Assembly (NCBI RefSeq): GCF_030272615.1
Contig: NC_081412.1
Span: 39,362,791-39,426,790, forward strand
From: Cryptomeria japonica
Taxonomy: Eukaryota; Streptophyta; Pinopsida; Cupressales; Cupressaceae
DNA length: 64,000 bases
Reading direction: 5' to 3'
Shown: positions 32,876-43,540 of the stretch, piece after piece
How the letters are laid out: every line of letters starts with the position of its first letter
How positions within the stretch are numbered: the stretch's first letter is position 1
Position numbers and translations under genes: made by a program
Notes under the pieces: model-generated
The model's input: only the letters and a program-made list of their open reading frames with translations
What the model was told of the DNA's origin: nothing
The model's database searches: none

Positions 32876-34340
32876 TGTAGTCACATAAATCTGTCCAGTT
32901 TAATTAAATGAATATTTGATATTTATTTGATTAAAAACCCACTAGCCATCAGTTAATTAAATTAATATTTAATTAATTCATCTTCAAACATTCTCCTATT
33001 AATTAAATAAATTATTCAATTTATTTTAATTAATTCATTATACCAAATTCATAAATCAATTAAATGAATAAATTCTATTTATTCAATTTAATCCTCTTTT
33101 CCTCTTTTAAATAAATTAAATAAAACATTTATTTAAATCATTAAATCCCCCCCACTTACATTTTCCTACAAATGCAACTTGCACACATTTATTGAAATAA
33201 ATGAATTTTTATTTTTAATAAAATCCTATTTTCCCTCACCCACCAAATCCACTTACACTCCTAAACCCCCTGCTAGATTCTTCTAAGCCCTTCCTAATTA
33301 GCCTAATCCATCCCCTAATTATTGTCACATTCCTAAGCAACTTGGAGTCACTTCTCAAAGACTTCAAAGTCTTTGAAAAACATTAAATGCTTTGTGTGTT
33401 CAACAAATTAACCTCTAAAGTCTTCCAAACCACTAATGGTTCTTACATGACCATTAATGGCTCTTACATGACCATTTATGGTTAACCCTTAACTCAACCC
33501 TCATGTGACTCATGTGTCTCCTCAAGCATTTATTGCTTTGACCATGGTTATCCATTTAACCTTTGCACAAGAATTTATCCTTTGGATAAAAGATTTATTC
33601 TTTGAATAAATAATTTATTCATTCAACCCAACCTTGACCTTAACTCCCAAGTTAACTCTCAGGTCATGTCAAACATTTAATGCTTATTCCCTCTCCTCTC
33701 AACCCCTCTCATGTTGACACTTGTCATCCTAGGATTGGGTTGAAAGCCCTCACATGGATTGAATATCATTCAATCGTAACCCTTGTTGAGATTACTCAAT
33801 CTCAACTATCCATTGCTCCATTTTTCCTATAAATAGAGCTCACATTCCTCATTTTCAAATCCTCAAGCCTCAAGCATCCTAAAAACTTGTATGCAGCTAA
33901 GTTATAGTGAATTTTAGAGAGCATTTAGCATAAATCACATATATTGTCATTTTGGACTAAAATAAATCTTAGTTCATTTCATATCATCTCATATCTAGCT
34001 TATTTTGCACTTGCATAGTATAAGTTATAAGTATTTTCAATCTTGAACCTCCATAAGCATCCATAGTGCAAAAAGCTGCTAAGAGCTACACTAATTTGGA
34101 ACTTGGAGAGGAGAGGAACAAAGGAGAATGAGCTAAGGACATGTTAAAAGGCATTTGGAGATGCCTTGTTGTATTTGTTTCCCTAGTTAAATACGTTAGC
34201 ATGTTCTTAGTATCTCTTTTGATATGCCTTCTTAGATTAGTTTTTGGTTGAATAACACTAACTTTGATCTTTGTTTCTTGTTGTTTTTGTGTGTTATACG
34301 ACCATAGGTCCTAGTCTAACCTTGTGTCCATTTTGTAGAG
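32876..34340 (+). mobile_element. Inverted, diverged LTR of a family related to element A (solo LTR; right end uncertain)
   Basis: In plus orientation this stretch matches the minus-strand LTR of element A in order: TGTAG start, ATTAATTAAAT-rich U3, AATGCAACTTGCA, CTAGATTCTTCTAAGCCC, AACCATTAATGG, TTTATCCTTTGGATAAAA, CATTCAATCCAATC-like blocks and TATA box CCTATAAATAGAG near 33827. The TATA lies about 950 bp from the start, as in element A. The U5 part has diverged beyond recognition, so the right boundary is extrapolated from the A LTR length. No partner LTR or target duplication was found. Confidence 0.55.
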
Positions 34341-34904
34341 CATCAAAATCTATTTCGTTTGGCAAGTTTATGAGAACTAGGTTGTCGTTTCTTCAACTTA
34401 GTTTTGTGATGAAGAATTTTTCTTCTCAAAATATGAGGAGTGGTCATACATGAGTGATCAATGGTTTCCTTTGATGTTTGAATTATGATACTTTGTTTTG
34501 AAAACTTAAGCCTACTTTATCAAGTGGAGGTTTAGATGCCCCCCCATGACAAAGTGCGTCAAATGATATGGAATAAGAGTCTCCCGATATGGAGACTAGA
34601 TTTGACGACTTAAGTTTAAACTAGGTATGTTTAGTTGATGAAATCCGTTTAGTTAATGGACCTTTTGATCAATGTGATGATGTTAACTGATTTTTATTGG
34701 AGAAAGTTTTATCTCTAGCTAGTTTTGGATTTTGACAAATGTAGTTCTAAGAATGACTTGCTTGATTGTTGGAATATTTCTCGGATGTTTTGGTTCAATT
34801 TTTGATTGGTGAGTTTGACTAAGGATCCAAAAGGGTATTCAAGACTGATGATAAAAAATTTCAAAAACGCTTAGTTCACTCTCTGTTTTTCTAAGTTTTA
34901 CCTA

Positions 34905-35275
34905 TGCGCTAAGACAGAGACCAGATGCGCTACTGTGGATCCAGATGCGCTATTCAAAGCCACCTATGTGCTAAGCTTCCAGTGATACACGCTAACTCAG
35001 AGTTTTGAATTTTGTTTCGACAGGGATGGTTATGCACTGATATGTCCTAACTATGCGCTAAAGTTTGGATTCAAAGCACTAAGGTTTGCCCCCAATGCTA
35101 GACTGATGCTTCAAAGCGCTAATATGGTAGCACAAAGTGTTAATAAAATATTTGTCAAATTTTTAGACTTTTATGCGCTATTTGGAAGCGTTAGTGCGTT
35201 ATGTTTTGGTTGCTATGCGCTAAAGTATGCTCTAGATGCGCTAGGAGATTGCTCCTACACGCTAAACTATTATGT
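34905..35275. repeat. Dispersed TATGCGCTAA words, cluster 1 in the leader of A
   Basis: About fourteen copies of (T/G)ATGCGCTAA or variants (ATGTGCTAAG, CACGCTAAAC, AAAGCGCTAAT, AAAGCACTAAG) in about 370 bp, including 34911, 34927, 34946, 35044, 35172, 35215 and 35236. The word is the reverse complement of the TTAGCGCATA word at 12935-13280. Confidence 0.75.
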
Positions 35276-36827
35276 TTGCTCTGTTTTTTGCTTTGTTGGA
35301 ATTATTCAATACTTGTTTGATTTTGATGGATGATTTTCTGAAAAATATAAATTGCAAACACAACATGAAAGAGACAACCAATTTTGACTATTCTAAATAG
35401 ATAGTGTATGTTCTGCAAAGATGTGTTCAAATCCCTAATGTTTTCACAAGTTTGGATACAAAGAAGACAAATCAGACAGACTCTTTATTCAAGGGTCATC
35501 AACAATATCATAGCCCACTAGTTTGGATACTCCGTTAGCTCAAATAGTCATTTCACCCCCTAGGGGGCACCCGTTTTTTTGTCTTTTGCCAGAAATTAAC
35601 CCAAAGTGAATTGCTTCACAATTGGGAAGTTATCTTGGGAGATATATGGTGAGTAATCTTGGGGGTGGATTCTTCCCCACCCTTGCACTATGATATTGAG
35701 GATGTTTGGATACTGACTCGGTTCAAGATTTCTATTGGTAAAGTTCGTAATCAAGCTTCTTGTTCAGTCTTCAGTGATAAACTCCCTCGGGAGGCTTCCC
35801 AACCTTTAGAACAAAGACTTTACATATCGTAAAGATACTCGGGGAAGGTTAATCGCTGAGCAAAACCATTGAAGGGACTTTCGTCATCCTCCACTTTTGA
35901 TTATAGTGGGTTGGAAAACTTGGCGATAAAGTCATTTCCCACTTAGGTTGTTCCCCTCTCACTGACCATTTAAATGGTGCTCTAAGAGAAACTCGAGATG
36001 GCAGGCCTGCTAAAGGATTTAAGTACTTTGAAATACTGAAAGCATGAATGAGTGGTTTGTCTTTTTGGTCACCTAGTTAAGGGGAGAGCATATATCTTCC
36101 ACTTTCAAGACAAGGCACAAAAGGGTATTTTTTATCCTTTCAATTCAGTGATTTGCTAAAATCTGTTTGGAGATGTTGCTCCAAAAAAGCATGGTGTTCC
36201 TTTTAACTTTCAAATCAGTGATTTTTCTATCTAAGAAAAAAGTCTTGGTCAACAAAGAAAATTTTTGATATTGGGTCAACAAATTGTAAAGTCGATAGAG
36301 GAAAGATTTCCCTCTTTTTGCTTCAAAATTTAAAGATGAAGTTCATTTACTTTTGCAAAATAAAATCGATCATTTTAGATACCAAAGGATGGTGAGGTTC
36401 ATTTTAAACTTTGCAAGAAAATAAACGTTGTCTTGTTCTTTTTAGAGCTTCCAAAAATGAAGTGTGTTCTTTTTCTAATTTGCAAGAAAGAAAAAAGGTG
36501 AATTTTGTTGTTCTTTTTACTTTGCAAATAAGGAAATATGAATCTTCTTTTAAGCCCCAAAAGGAAATTTGATGTTCATTTTAAGTACTCCAAAATAAAA
36601 TTTGAGGTTTATTTTAACTTTGCAGAAAATAGGGAGAGTGAATTCTTTTTAACCAACTCTTTTTGAAAGAAAGTAAAATTTAAGAAATTTAAGAAAATTT
36701 CTAAACTAACTCCTTCCCCTGCATAAAAGATTAAACCTACACACAGTCAATGATCAAACAGTTAGTGTGGGCTTGCACAATCCTAAAATGATTTTCCGGG
36801 TTACAAACTTTTTCTTTTGCTCTGCTA

Positions 36828-37090
36828 ACCCTATGCGCTAATTTGTTACACCAATGCGCTACAGACCAACACAGACGCGCTACAGAAAAGACCTTATGCG
36901 CTAAACTATTGCTGGGATGCGCTAGACTGACTTCCTAAAGTGCCATGATTTTACTATTACCCGTGGAATAGTGATGCGCTAATACAACTACTCAATGCGC
37001 TAAGGATAAGGTCTGATGCACTAAACAGTGAGAAGCATGCTCTATAAAATGGTTTTTATGCACTTACAAAGCACTCCCATGCACTAACTC
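36828..37090. repeat. Dispersed TATGCGCTAA words, cluster 2 next to the PBS of A
   Basis: About ten copies (ATGCGCTAAT, ATGCGCTACA, ACGCGCTACA, ATGCGCTAAA, ATGCGCTAGA, ATGCACTAAA and others) between 36830 and 37085, starting within 100 bp of the primer-binding site. Confidence 0.75.
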
Positions 37091-37152
37091 ATCTTTTTTG
37101 CATACCTGCAATATTAGTCCTGCATTAAAAATGATGTTATTTATGGGGTTAT

Positions 37153-37170
37153 GCCCCACGGTGGGCACCA
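37153..37170 (-). promoter_or_regulatory. Primer-binding site of element A
   Basis: Minus-strand TGGTGCCCACCGTGGGGC lies four bases inside the 5' LTR. TGG at the start (complement of tRNA CCA-3') and the position fit a tRNA-primed element. The tRNA identity was not determined. Confidence 0.75.
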
Positions 37171-37174
37171 AAAA

Positions 37175-38631
37175 TGTGTGCGGGAAAAGTGGGGGGATGA
37201 AATGGAAAATGTGATTTCAAACTAGTCCACACACCAATGGGACTCTTGGTGCAAGTTATGGAGTTATATTAAATAACTCAACTTCCCAAGGGATGTTCCA
37301 TTGTTCTCTATTTCACAAGACCCCTCAAGCCAATGCCTTTGCTCTCAGATCACTGAGCAAAGTGACTTAGGGATGACAATCATGAAAATGAGGGAAATTG
37401 ATCAATCTAGCATGGATGCATTCCTAGTTATGCATGATACTTAGTCTAACATGATTTAAACTAGCATGGATATGATAACAAAATGAAAGGATTAGTAACA
37501 AAACTATCCTAACATGCTATACTAGTCTAAGATGATTATTATGTGATAATACAAATGCCTATTTAAGATGCTATGAAGATTATTTCTATCAAAGAGAGGC
37601 TAAATGCTTGATTAAAATGATTTAGATTAGATGCTTGGTAAAATGTCTATAAGTTTGATACTAAAGACTTGGATATGAAAATGGAGGAATGGGGGCTCTA
37701 TTTATAGGAAAAACAGGGCAATGCATGGTCAAGATTGGATAATCTTAACAAGGGCCAGGATTGAAAGTTATCAATCCATGTTTACAATTCTCACCAATGA
37801 AATGGTGACAATTGTCAACTTAAGACTACTTGAGAGGAGATGTAAAAAGCATTAAATTCTTGAGAAGACCTCATCGTTACCTTAGGGAGTAAGGGTTAAG
37901 GTTAGGTTAAGGTTATCTAATGGATAAAGCTTTTACCCAAAGGATAAACTCTTGTGCAAGGGTTAAAGGAATAACCATGGTCAAAGCAATGAATGCTTGA
38001 TGAGACCCCTAGGTTAGATGTGGGTTAAGTTAGAGAGGAAGTCTCTAATCATGCAAGAGGGTTGAGTTAACCATTAATGGTTTGGAAGACTTTCAAGGTT
38101 AACTTGTTGAAGACATAAAGCCTATAATGGTTTTCAAAGACTTTGAGGGTTTGAGAAGTGACTTTCCTTTGCTTAGGGATGTGACAATATTTAGGGGATA
38201 GGTTAGGCTAATTTAGAATTGATTAGAAGAATCTAGAAAGGGGTTTTAGAGAGGCAAGTGGGAGATGTAGGAGAATGCAAGTGGAAGGAGGGTAATTTTA
38301 ATTAAAATAAATTACTTTATTTCAACTAAAATAGATGCAACTTGCATAAATACAAGTGGGGGATTTAAATAAATAAATTAGATTTATTTATTTGCAATGA
38401 ATAATTTAATTAAATGTAAATTTAATTAAAAAGGGGAGAAAGGGGAATTAATTAAATAAAGTGATTTATTTAATTAAAGGCTATGAGAGACTTAGGTGAA
38501 TTTAATTAAATAAATTGAATAACTTATTTAATCAAAATAGTTGAATGTGAATAATTTAATTAAATAGAGGAATGAGAGTAAAATGAATATTAAATATTGA
38601 CTTAAGAAAGTGGTCATTTTTATAGGTCTAC

Positions 38632-38632
<1 letters not shown>
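37175..38632 (-). repeat. 5' LTR of element A (1458 bp)
   Basis: Plus-strand copy starts TGTGTGCGGGAAAAGTGGGG and ends TATAGGTCTACA. It aligns to 10899-12361 with a few percent substitutions, higher near the edge adjoining the PBS. The TATA box is CCTATAAATAGAG on the minus strand, near 37692-37705. Confidence 0.92.

Positions 38633-38634
<2 letters not shown>

Positions 38635-38706
<72 letters not shown>
38635..38706. repeat. (TA)n microsatellite 1
   Basis: A run of about 70 bp of AT dinucleotides abuts the right end of element A. Element A probably inserted into this tract, since the left flank of A also ends in AATATATA. Confidence 0.95.
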
Positions 38707-38709
<3 letters not shown>

Positions 38710-38793
38710 GGTAACAACAAAGAGCTAAACCGAGCAGAACCAAGAGGAAGTGGTGAAAGGAGAAGGGGGAAAAAAGAAAAGGAAACAAGACAA

Positions 38794-38842
<49 letters not shown>

Positions 38843-38960
38843 AAAGGAATAGAAAAGGGCAACAACAAAGAGCTAAACCGAGCAGAGCCAAGAGGAAGTG
38901 GCCGAAGGAGAAGGGGGAAAAAAGAAAAGGAAACAAGAGAGGAAAAAAGAAGAGAGGACA
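38707..38960. repeat. Duplicated ~100-bp purine-rich unit with a second (TA)n
   Basis: GGTAACAACAAAGAGCTAAA...GAAAAGGAAACAAGA (38709-38792) is repeated as GGGCAACAACAAAGAGCTAA...GAAAAGGAAACAAGA (38857-38938). Between them lies a (TA)n of about 45 bp (38796-38841). Each unit adjoins a TA run, so the TA tract and its neighbour were duplicated together. Confidence 0.85.
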
Positions 38961-38966
38961 AGGAAG

Positions 38967-40336
38967 CTAAGGACAAGGGCCCCTTAGAGCATCAAGAAAA
39001 GGTTGCCAAGAGGGATTGAGGCACCATCCATCATCATGATTAAGATTGATCGGGTGATTATTGATGACAATAGCCTCCTTAAGTTTCCTTTTGAAGAAGT
39101 TTTCTTCTTTAAAAAGGATTTGAGTGTCCTCTAAACAAATATGATGCTTGTGGTGGCTGAGGAATGCTCTACTAAGGCCGATTTGAGAATACACTCATGC
39201 TTAATGTCAACACTATGCTCCTTGATTTTAGTTTTAAAAAAACAACCCCTCTCCCCTATATATAGGGTTCCACACGAGCAAACGACCTTATAAACCTCTG
39301 ACTCCAAATACATATCCCTAGGGTCTTTGAGAGGGAGAACACACTTTTTTAAGGTCAAACATGGCATGAACGCACAACAAAGATCTTTCTTGACAAGAAT
39401 TTTAGAGATCTTGTGGGAAATTCCTTCAACAAAAGGAAGGGCCACAACTGAGAGCAAAGGATGTTGAGAGGACATGGGATTGGAGGTGGAATGGAAATAA
39501 GATTCGACTTGGTGGAAAGCTTTAGAGATTTCTTATTCGTGTACCCATTCCACTTGAATACTTTCCAAAGGTGGGACAACTCTTGGTTCAAGTGATCATT
39601 GTCACAAATTCGATAGGCTCTTAAGGCAAGGGTTTTGAGGATCCCAAATTTTTGGCTGGGGTGGTGATGAGAAGAGGAATGAAGATACAGGTTGGTATGG
39701 GTAGCTTTGCAAAACACTCGACGACTGATGGAGCCGTCAGGTTTCTTGAGGATTAATACATTAAGGAATGGCAATTGGTTACCAGATTAAAGCTCCTTGG
39801 TAAATAATATGGAAGGAGTAAGGTTATTGAGGTAAGCATGAATTTCTTCAAGCTTGTTAAGACCATGAGACCAACAAAAATTGATGCCATCCATGTAACG
39901 TTTCCTCTACTTCGGCTTAAAGAGGAAAGAATGTAAGGCCATGGTCTCAAAGTGCTCCATATATAAGTTGGCTATGACATGAGAGAGAGGAAAACCCATG
40001 GCCACACCATCCACTTGTTCATAGATGATATTTTGGAAAGAAAAGAAAGTGGACCTCATGCATAACTCCACCAAGGAGGCGATCTCTGCATTAACCTTGC
40101 ATTTGATGATCTAATCTAGTCTCCTTGATGAATTGGACAAAATGAGAAGAATCTTTGATGAAAGAATCAGAATTACCCACGAGATGGGAGATTAATTTGG
40201 CAAGGAAGGAGGCCAATTTATAAGTCAGAGAGCTAGTCGTGTCAACAATGGGCCTTAAAGGAACATTAGCTTTATGAATCTTAGGGACCCCATAGATACA
40301 CGAGGTCACTTCCTTCGAAGGAAGACGACATTGCTT
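38967..40336 (-). pseudogene. Penelope-like element: RT C-terminal half, linker and GIY-YIG endonuclease
   Basis: Reading downward from 40336: VTSCIYGVPKIHKANVPLRP, SFLAKLISHLVGNSDSFIKD (conserved PLE RT start), VAMGFPLSHVIANLYMEHFE, RYMDGINF (YVDD box altered), LPFLNVLIL, VFCKATHTNLYLHSSSHHHP, KTLALRAYRIC, WNGY. Then follows the endonuclease: MYLESEVYKVVCSCGTLYIG, KTKIKEHSVDIKH, SALVEHS, HHICLEDTQIL, RKLKEAIVIN, LNHDDGWCLNPSW. The VYxxxC...YIGE...R/K..EH pattern is GIY-YIG. The block VSFDVxSLFT that holds RT motif A is missing, an internal deletion. Frameshifts and stops occur throughout. RT plus GIY-YIG in one protein defines canonical Penelope-like elements. Confidence 0.88.
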
Positions 40337-40341
40337 GGTAG
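40337..40341 (+). other. Target-site duplication of element B, left copy
   Basis: GGTAG precedes the 5' LTR; GGTAG at 49785-49789 follows the 3' LTR. Removing the insertion rejoins Penelope coding sequence on the minus strand (SSSFDDAT then KQCRLPSKE). Confidence 0.92.
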
Positions 40342-41461
40342 TGTAGACACTGAAAAATGTCTTTTTCATCATGTACTAGTTATTCGTCTAAATTAATTAA
40401 GTAATTCTTTAATCATTAAATTAAGCTAATTATTCTTCTAAACTCACTCAATCATCACCTATCACATTACTAATTATTCAATTTCACTTCTTAATCAATT
40501 AATCATTTAACCCTCTTCCAAATATTAATTATTTAATTGATTACGATTAATTCCCTTAATTAAATCCTTGTTATTTAATTAAATTATATTTCTAATGTTT
40601 AAATAATTTTATTTAAATTATTCAAATTAATAACTTATTCCTCCAATTCTCCAAATTCAAATTTCAATTAATTTCATCTAATTCAAAATCATCAAATTAA
40701 CATCTCACCAAATCTGAATTTCAATTAATTTCATGTGCATTTCAGCATTCGAAAGTCCAAATTCAAATCCAAATTGAAAATGAAAATCAAATTCAATTTC
40801 AAAATCTTATAGCACATGTTGAAATCATAACTGATTGATCAAATCAGTTGACAAATTAGTTAACTCGTTTAACTCTTCAATCACTCCTTTTCACTCCAAA
40901 TCACCTTTTTCTGACTAATCAATCAATCCACTTATCTCTCCAATCAATTCAGTCTTCTAATCCATTTATTCAGTCAACTAGCTAGTCTATTCAGTCCACT
41001 AGTTAATCAATTGCGTTCACTTTCCAATCAATCCTGTTAACAGACCAATCTATTGAGTTAACAAATCAATCAAGATGAGTTCACTGATCAATCTAAATCA
41101 GTTGACTATCAATTAAAACTTGAGTTCAAAATCCCTCCCCATCTATGTTGAAAATCTATATAAACAACATCATTTTCATCAAATCAATCTAAAAATAGAG
41201 AATCACAATCTTCAAAATAATGGTCTATCTTATGCATGAATTTTAGTGCAACACCTGAGAGCCAATCAACCAACAACTATGGAGAAGAGCAATGGAAGCC
41301 ATGTTACATCAATTGAGGGAGTTTAATTAGATTTCATTCATTATTTAATTGATTTAGCATTATTTCATTGTCATTTAGGAGTTAATTATAATTTGATTTA
41401 GAGTTGTGATTTTCTCTTTGACATCTGATTATCTTTATGCTTAATTTACCCCTTAAAAACA
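40342..41461 (+). repeat. 5' LTR of element B (1120 bp)
   Basis: Starts TGTAGACACTGAAAAATG and ends CCCCTTAAAAACA. It aligns to 48682-49784 along its length. It is strongly AT-rich, with AATTAATTTC and CAATCAATC words. The first bases (TGTAGAC) match the start of the element A LTR. Confidence 0.9.
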
Positions 41462-41482
41462 ATGGTGAACTTGACGTGGATC
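41462..41482 (+). promoter_or_regulatory. Possible primer-binding site of element B
   Basis: ATGGTGAACTTGACGTGGATC follows the LTR. TGGTG...CGTGG resembles the PBS of element A (TGGTGCCCACCGTGGGGC) with several changes, so it may be a decayed version of it. Confidence 0.4.
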
Positions 41483-41524
41483 CACCTATTGATCTGATTT
41501 TTTGATTTGTAGGTCCGTACAGAA

Positions 41525-42010
41525 AATGGAGTGTGCAATTGCCATCCCAGAAATTCACAATTGCAAATATTAATTCACAATTGATGTCATTATGATCCAC
41601 ATTTGACATCATTCTAATTCACAATTGCTTAAACTAATGCGCAATTGTAGGATTAACTCAGATTTCTGATTTTTGTGTCGTTTTAGCTTTATAGTCATTT
41701 GCGAGATTAACCCACCAATATTTTGTAATTTTGAAAAAATTCTCTTTTTTGCATAAAATGTCTCTAATACAATGGTGGGAAGGGTAATCTTGAAGATTTC
41801 AGGTGCCAGGAGGAGGAAAAAGCATATCAAAAAGAGAGAAAACTTCTATATTCTATCTATTTTTTAAAAAATTTAGCCTAACTAATGCGCAATTGCTTTG
41901 TCAAAAATTCGCAATTGCATTGACAAAAATTTGTAATTGATCAGTTATTAGTTCGCAATAGATGTTATATCAGTTCACAATTGATTAGATAGTAATTCAC
42001 ATTTATGGGA
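41525..42010. repeat. Dispersed AATTCGCAATTG words in the leader of B
   Basis: About twelve copies of AATTCACAATTG, AATGCGCAATTG or AATTCGCAATTG and variants occur near 41531, 41549, 41570, 41591, 41614, 41635, 41884, 41906, 41927, 41949, 41970 and 41993. CAATTG is palindromic, and the CG/CA alternation suggests decay of a methylated CpG. Confidence 0.7.
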
Positions 42011-43140
42011 ATAGGGTAAAATGCTTCTATTTCAATTGATCTATTTTCTTTGTCAGCAACTGCCTCTATTTCTGAAAATGGAGAGGTCAAATCTGTAACC
42101 AACTTTGAAGAGTCATAACTTTTCGCTCCAAACTCAAAATTGCAAACAACTTACACCATTGGAAAGATCTCCAAGAGCTCTAGTTTCAGTCCTTTTTTGA
42201 CATGCCTATGACAACATCCTTAAAGGACCGTTCAAAGTTTTGAGGGCTAAAAATGCTCTGAAGATCTCTGAAAATGCAGTTTACTAACATGTAGAAAATA
42301 TCAAAAATTATATTTTTGATATTTTTGAAATTTGTAACCGAAAAAGAAAAAAAATAGGCTGGAGAGCCCACCATATGTCAACGAACATTTTTTGGTCTTC
42401 TTGCAGCGGTGGCTTAGAAACTTTCATTTTGGTGCATTTAAAATAAACCACAAGCAATATGTTTTCTTTTTCACAATTGCTATGAGGGATAAAATGAACA
42501 CCATGTTTTCATGGAGCAACATCTCCATTTAGACTAGTCAATTTTACAGTTTGGGTTTAAAAGAACATTGTTTTGTGTGTTTATGAGGTAATAGGTATAT
42601 GTTCTCCCCTCTTTTGGGTGATCAAAAAGCCAGACCCACCTCTTTTATGCTTTCTTTCAATTTCAGCAATAGGATAAAACCTTTAGCAGGCCTACCTTCT
42701 CGAGAAGCCCATAAGGCCAGTGAGAGGGGAACGACCTAAGTGGTAACGGCTAACGCCAAGTATTTTGAACCACTATAAAATAAATGTGTTTGTAATGAAA
42801 ATTGTAAGCAACAGGTGTTGGAATGGCATAGAGACAATTAAATTTGTTGGATCTATGCCCACCCGAATAGAAGCCTGATTAAAAACCATAGGATTTAGAG
42901 GCCAAACCGAGTCAATAACCAAACACTTGAATTATCACAATGCAAGGGTGGGGAAGAATCTGCCCCCAAGAAACTCACTATATATCTCCCAGGATAATGA
43001 GCCATAGAGGAGCAATCTTCTTTGGTCCAATTTTCAAACAAAGGCAAAAAAATAGGTGCACCCTAGGGTGTGAAAGGGTTGTTTGAGATGACAGAGTATC
43101 AAGTTGTGGGTTGTGATAATACTTGTGACCTTTTTAACTT
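42011..43140. other. Leader of element B
   Basis: No ORF. 42570-43090 is the reverse-complement homologue of 35560-36150 in the leader of element A (CTTTAGCAGGCCTACC, CAGTGAGAGGGGAACGACC, GCAAGGGTGGGGAAGAATC, CACTATATATCTCCCAGG). Confidence 0.6.
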
Positions 43141-43540
43141 AGGAGAGTCTTCTTGATGTGTTATCGAATTGCCAAATACTCTCAACAAAATGAGGTCTTG
43201 AAAAAAAATCTCAACATTCATGAGGATTTGAAAAAGTCCTTTAAACAAGTGCTCTCTTTGTTTAGTTTTGATTGTTTTCTTTGCTTGCTACTGTGTCTTT
43301 GCAACATCAACATCAACAAGATCAAACCCCTCAATGAAGTCAAGTTTCAACACCAACAAGATCAAACCTCTCAACAAAGTCAAGTTTCAAGATCAAAACC
43401 TCGCAATAAACAAGCTTGTCAAGATCAACAAATCAATCAAACATTGCAACATTCTAGAAATGGAGAAAACATCTTACATGTTGTGATCCTAGCTCCAAAC
43501 CAGTCAATCAAACATTATGGATTGGTGTTATACATTTCAT

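Larger units (their letters stand above)
34341..37152 (-). other. 5' leader of element A
   Basis: No convincing ORF. It holds two clusters of the dispersed TATGCGCTAA word (separate entries). The segment 35560-36150 is homologous in reverse complement to 42570-43090 of element B; shared words include GTGCAAGGGTGGGGAAGAAT, CTCACCATATATCTCCCA, CAGTGAGAGGGGAAC and CTTTAGCAGGCCT. 36120-36700 has repeated TTCTTTTTAACTTTGCAA-type units. Confidence 0.6.
10899..38632 (-). mobile_element. Element A: giant Ty3/gypsy (Tat-type) LTR retrotransposon, with nested insertions
   Basis: Both LTRs are present and the element reads on the minus strand: 5' LTR 37175-38632, PBS, leader, gag, protease, [element C inserted], G-patch-like segment, RT, RNase H, second RNase H, integrase, antisense PMD gene, polypurine tract, 3' LTR 10899-12361. 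Total span is 27.7 kb, or about 20.9 kb without element C. The extra archaeal-type RNase H after the normal one and a long region between pol and 3' LTR holding an additional ORF are hallmarks of the Tat lineage. It sits in an AATATATA tract: the left flank ends CCAATATATA and the right flank begins CAATATATAT, so the target duplication is blurred by TA-repeat slippage. Most of the pol frame (21689 to 17784) stays in one frame with scattered stops. Confidence 0.9.
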
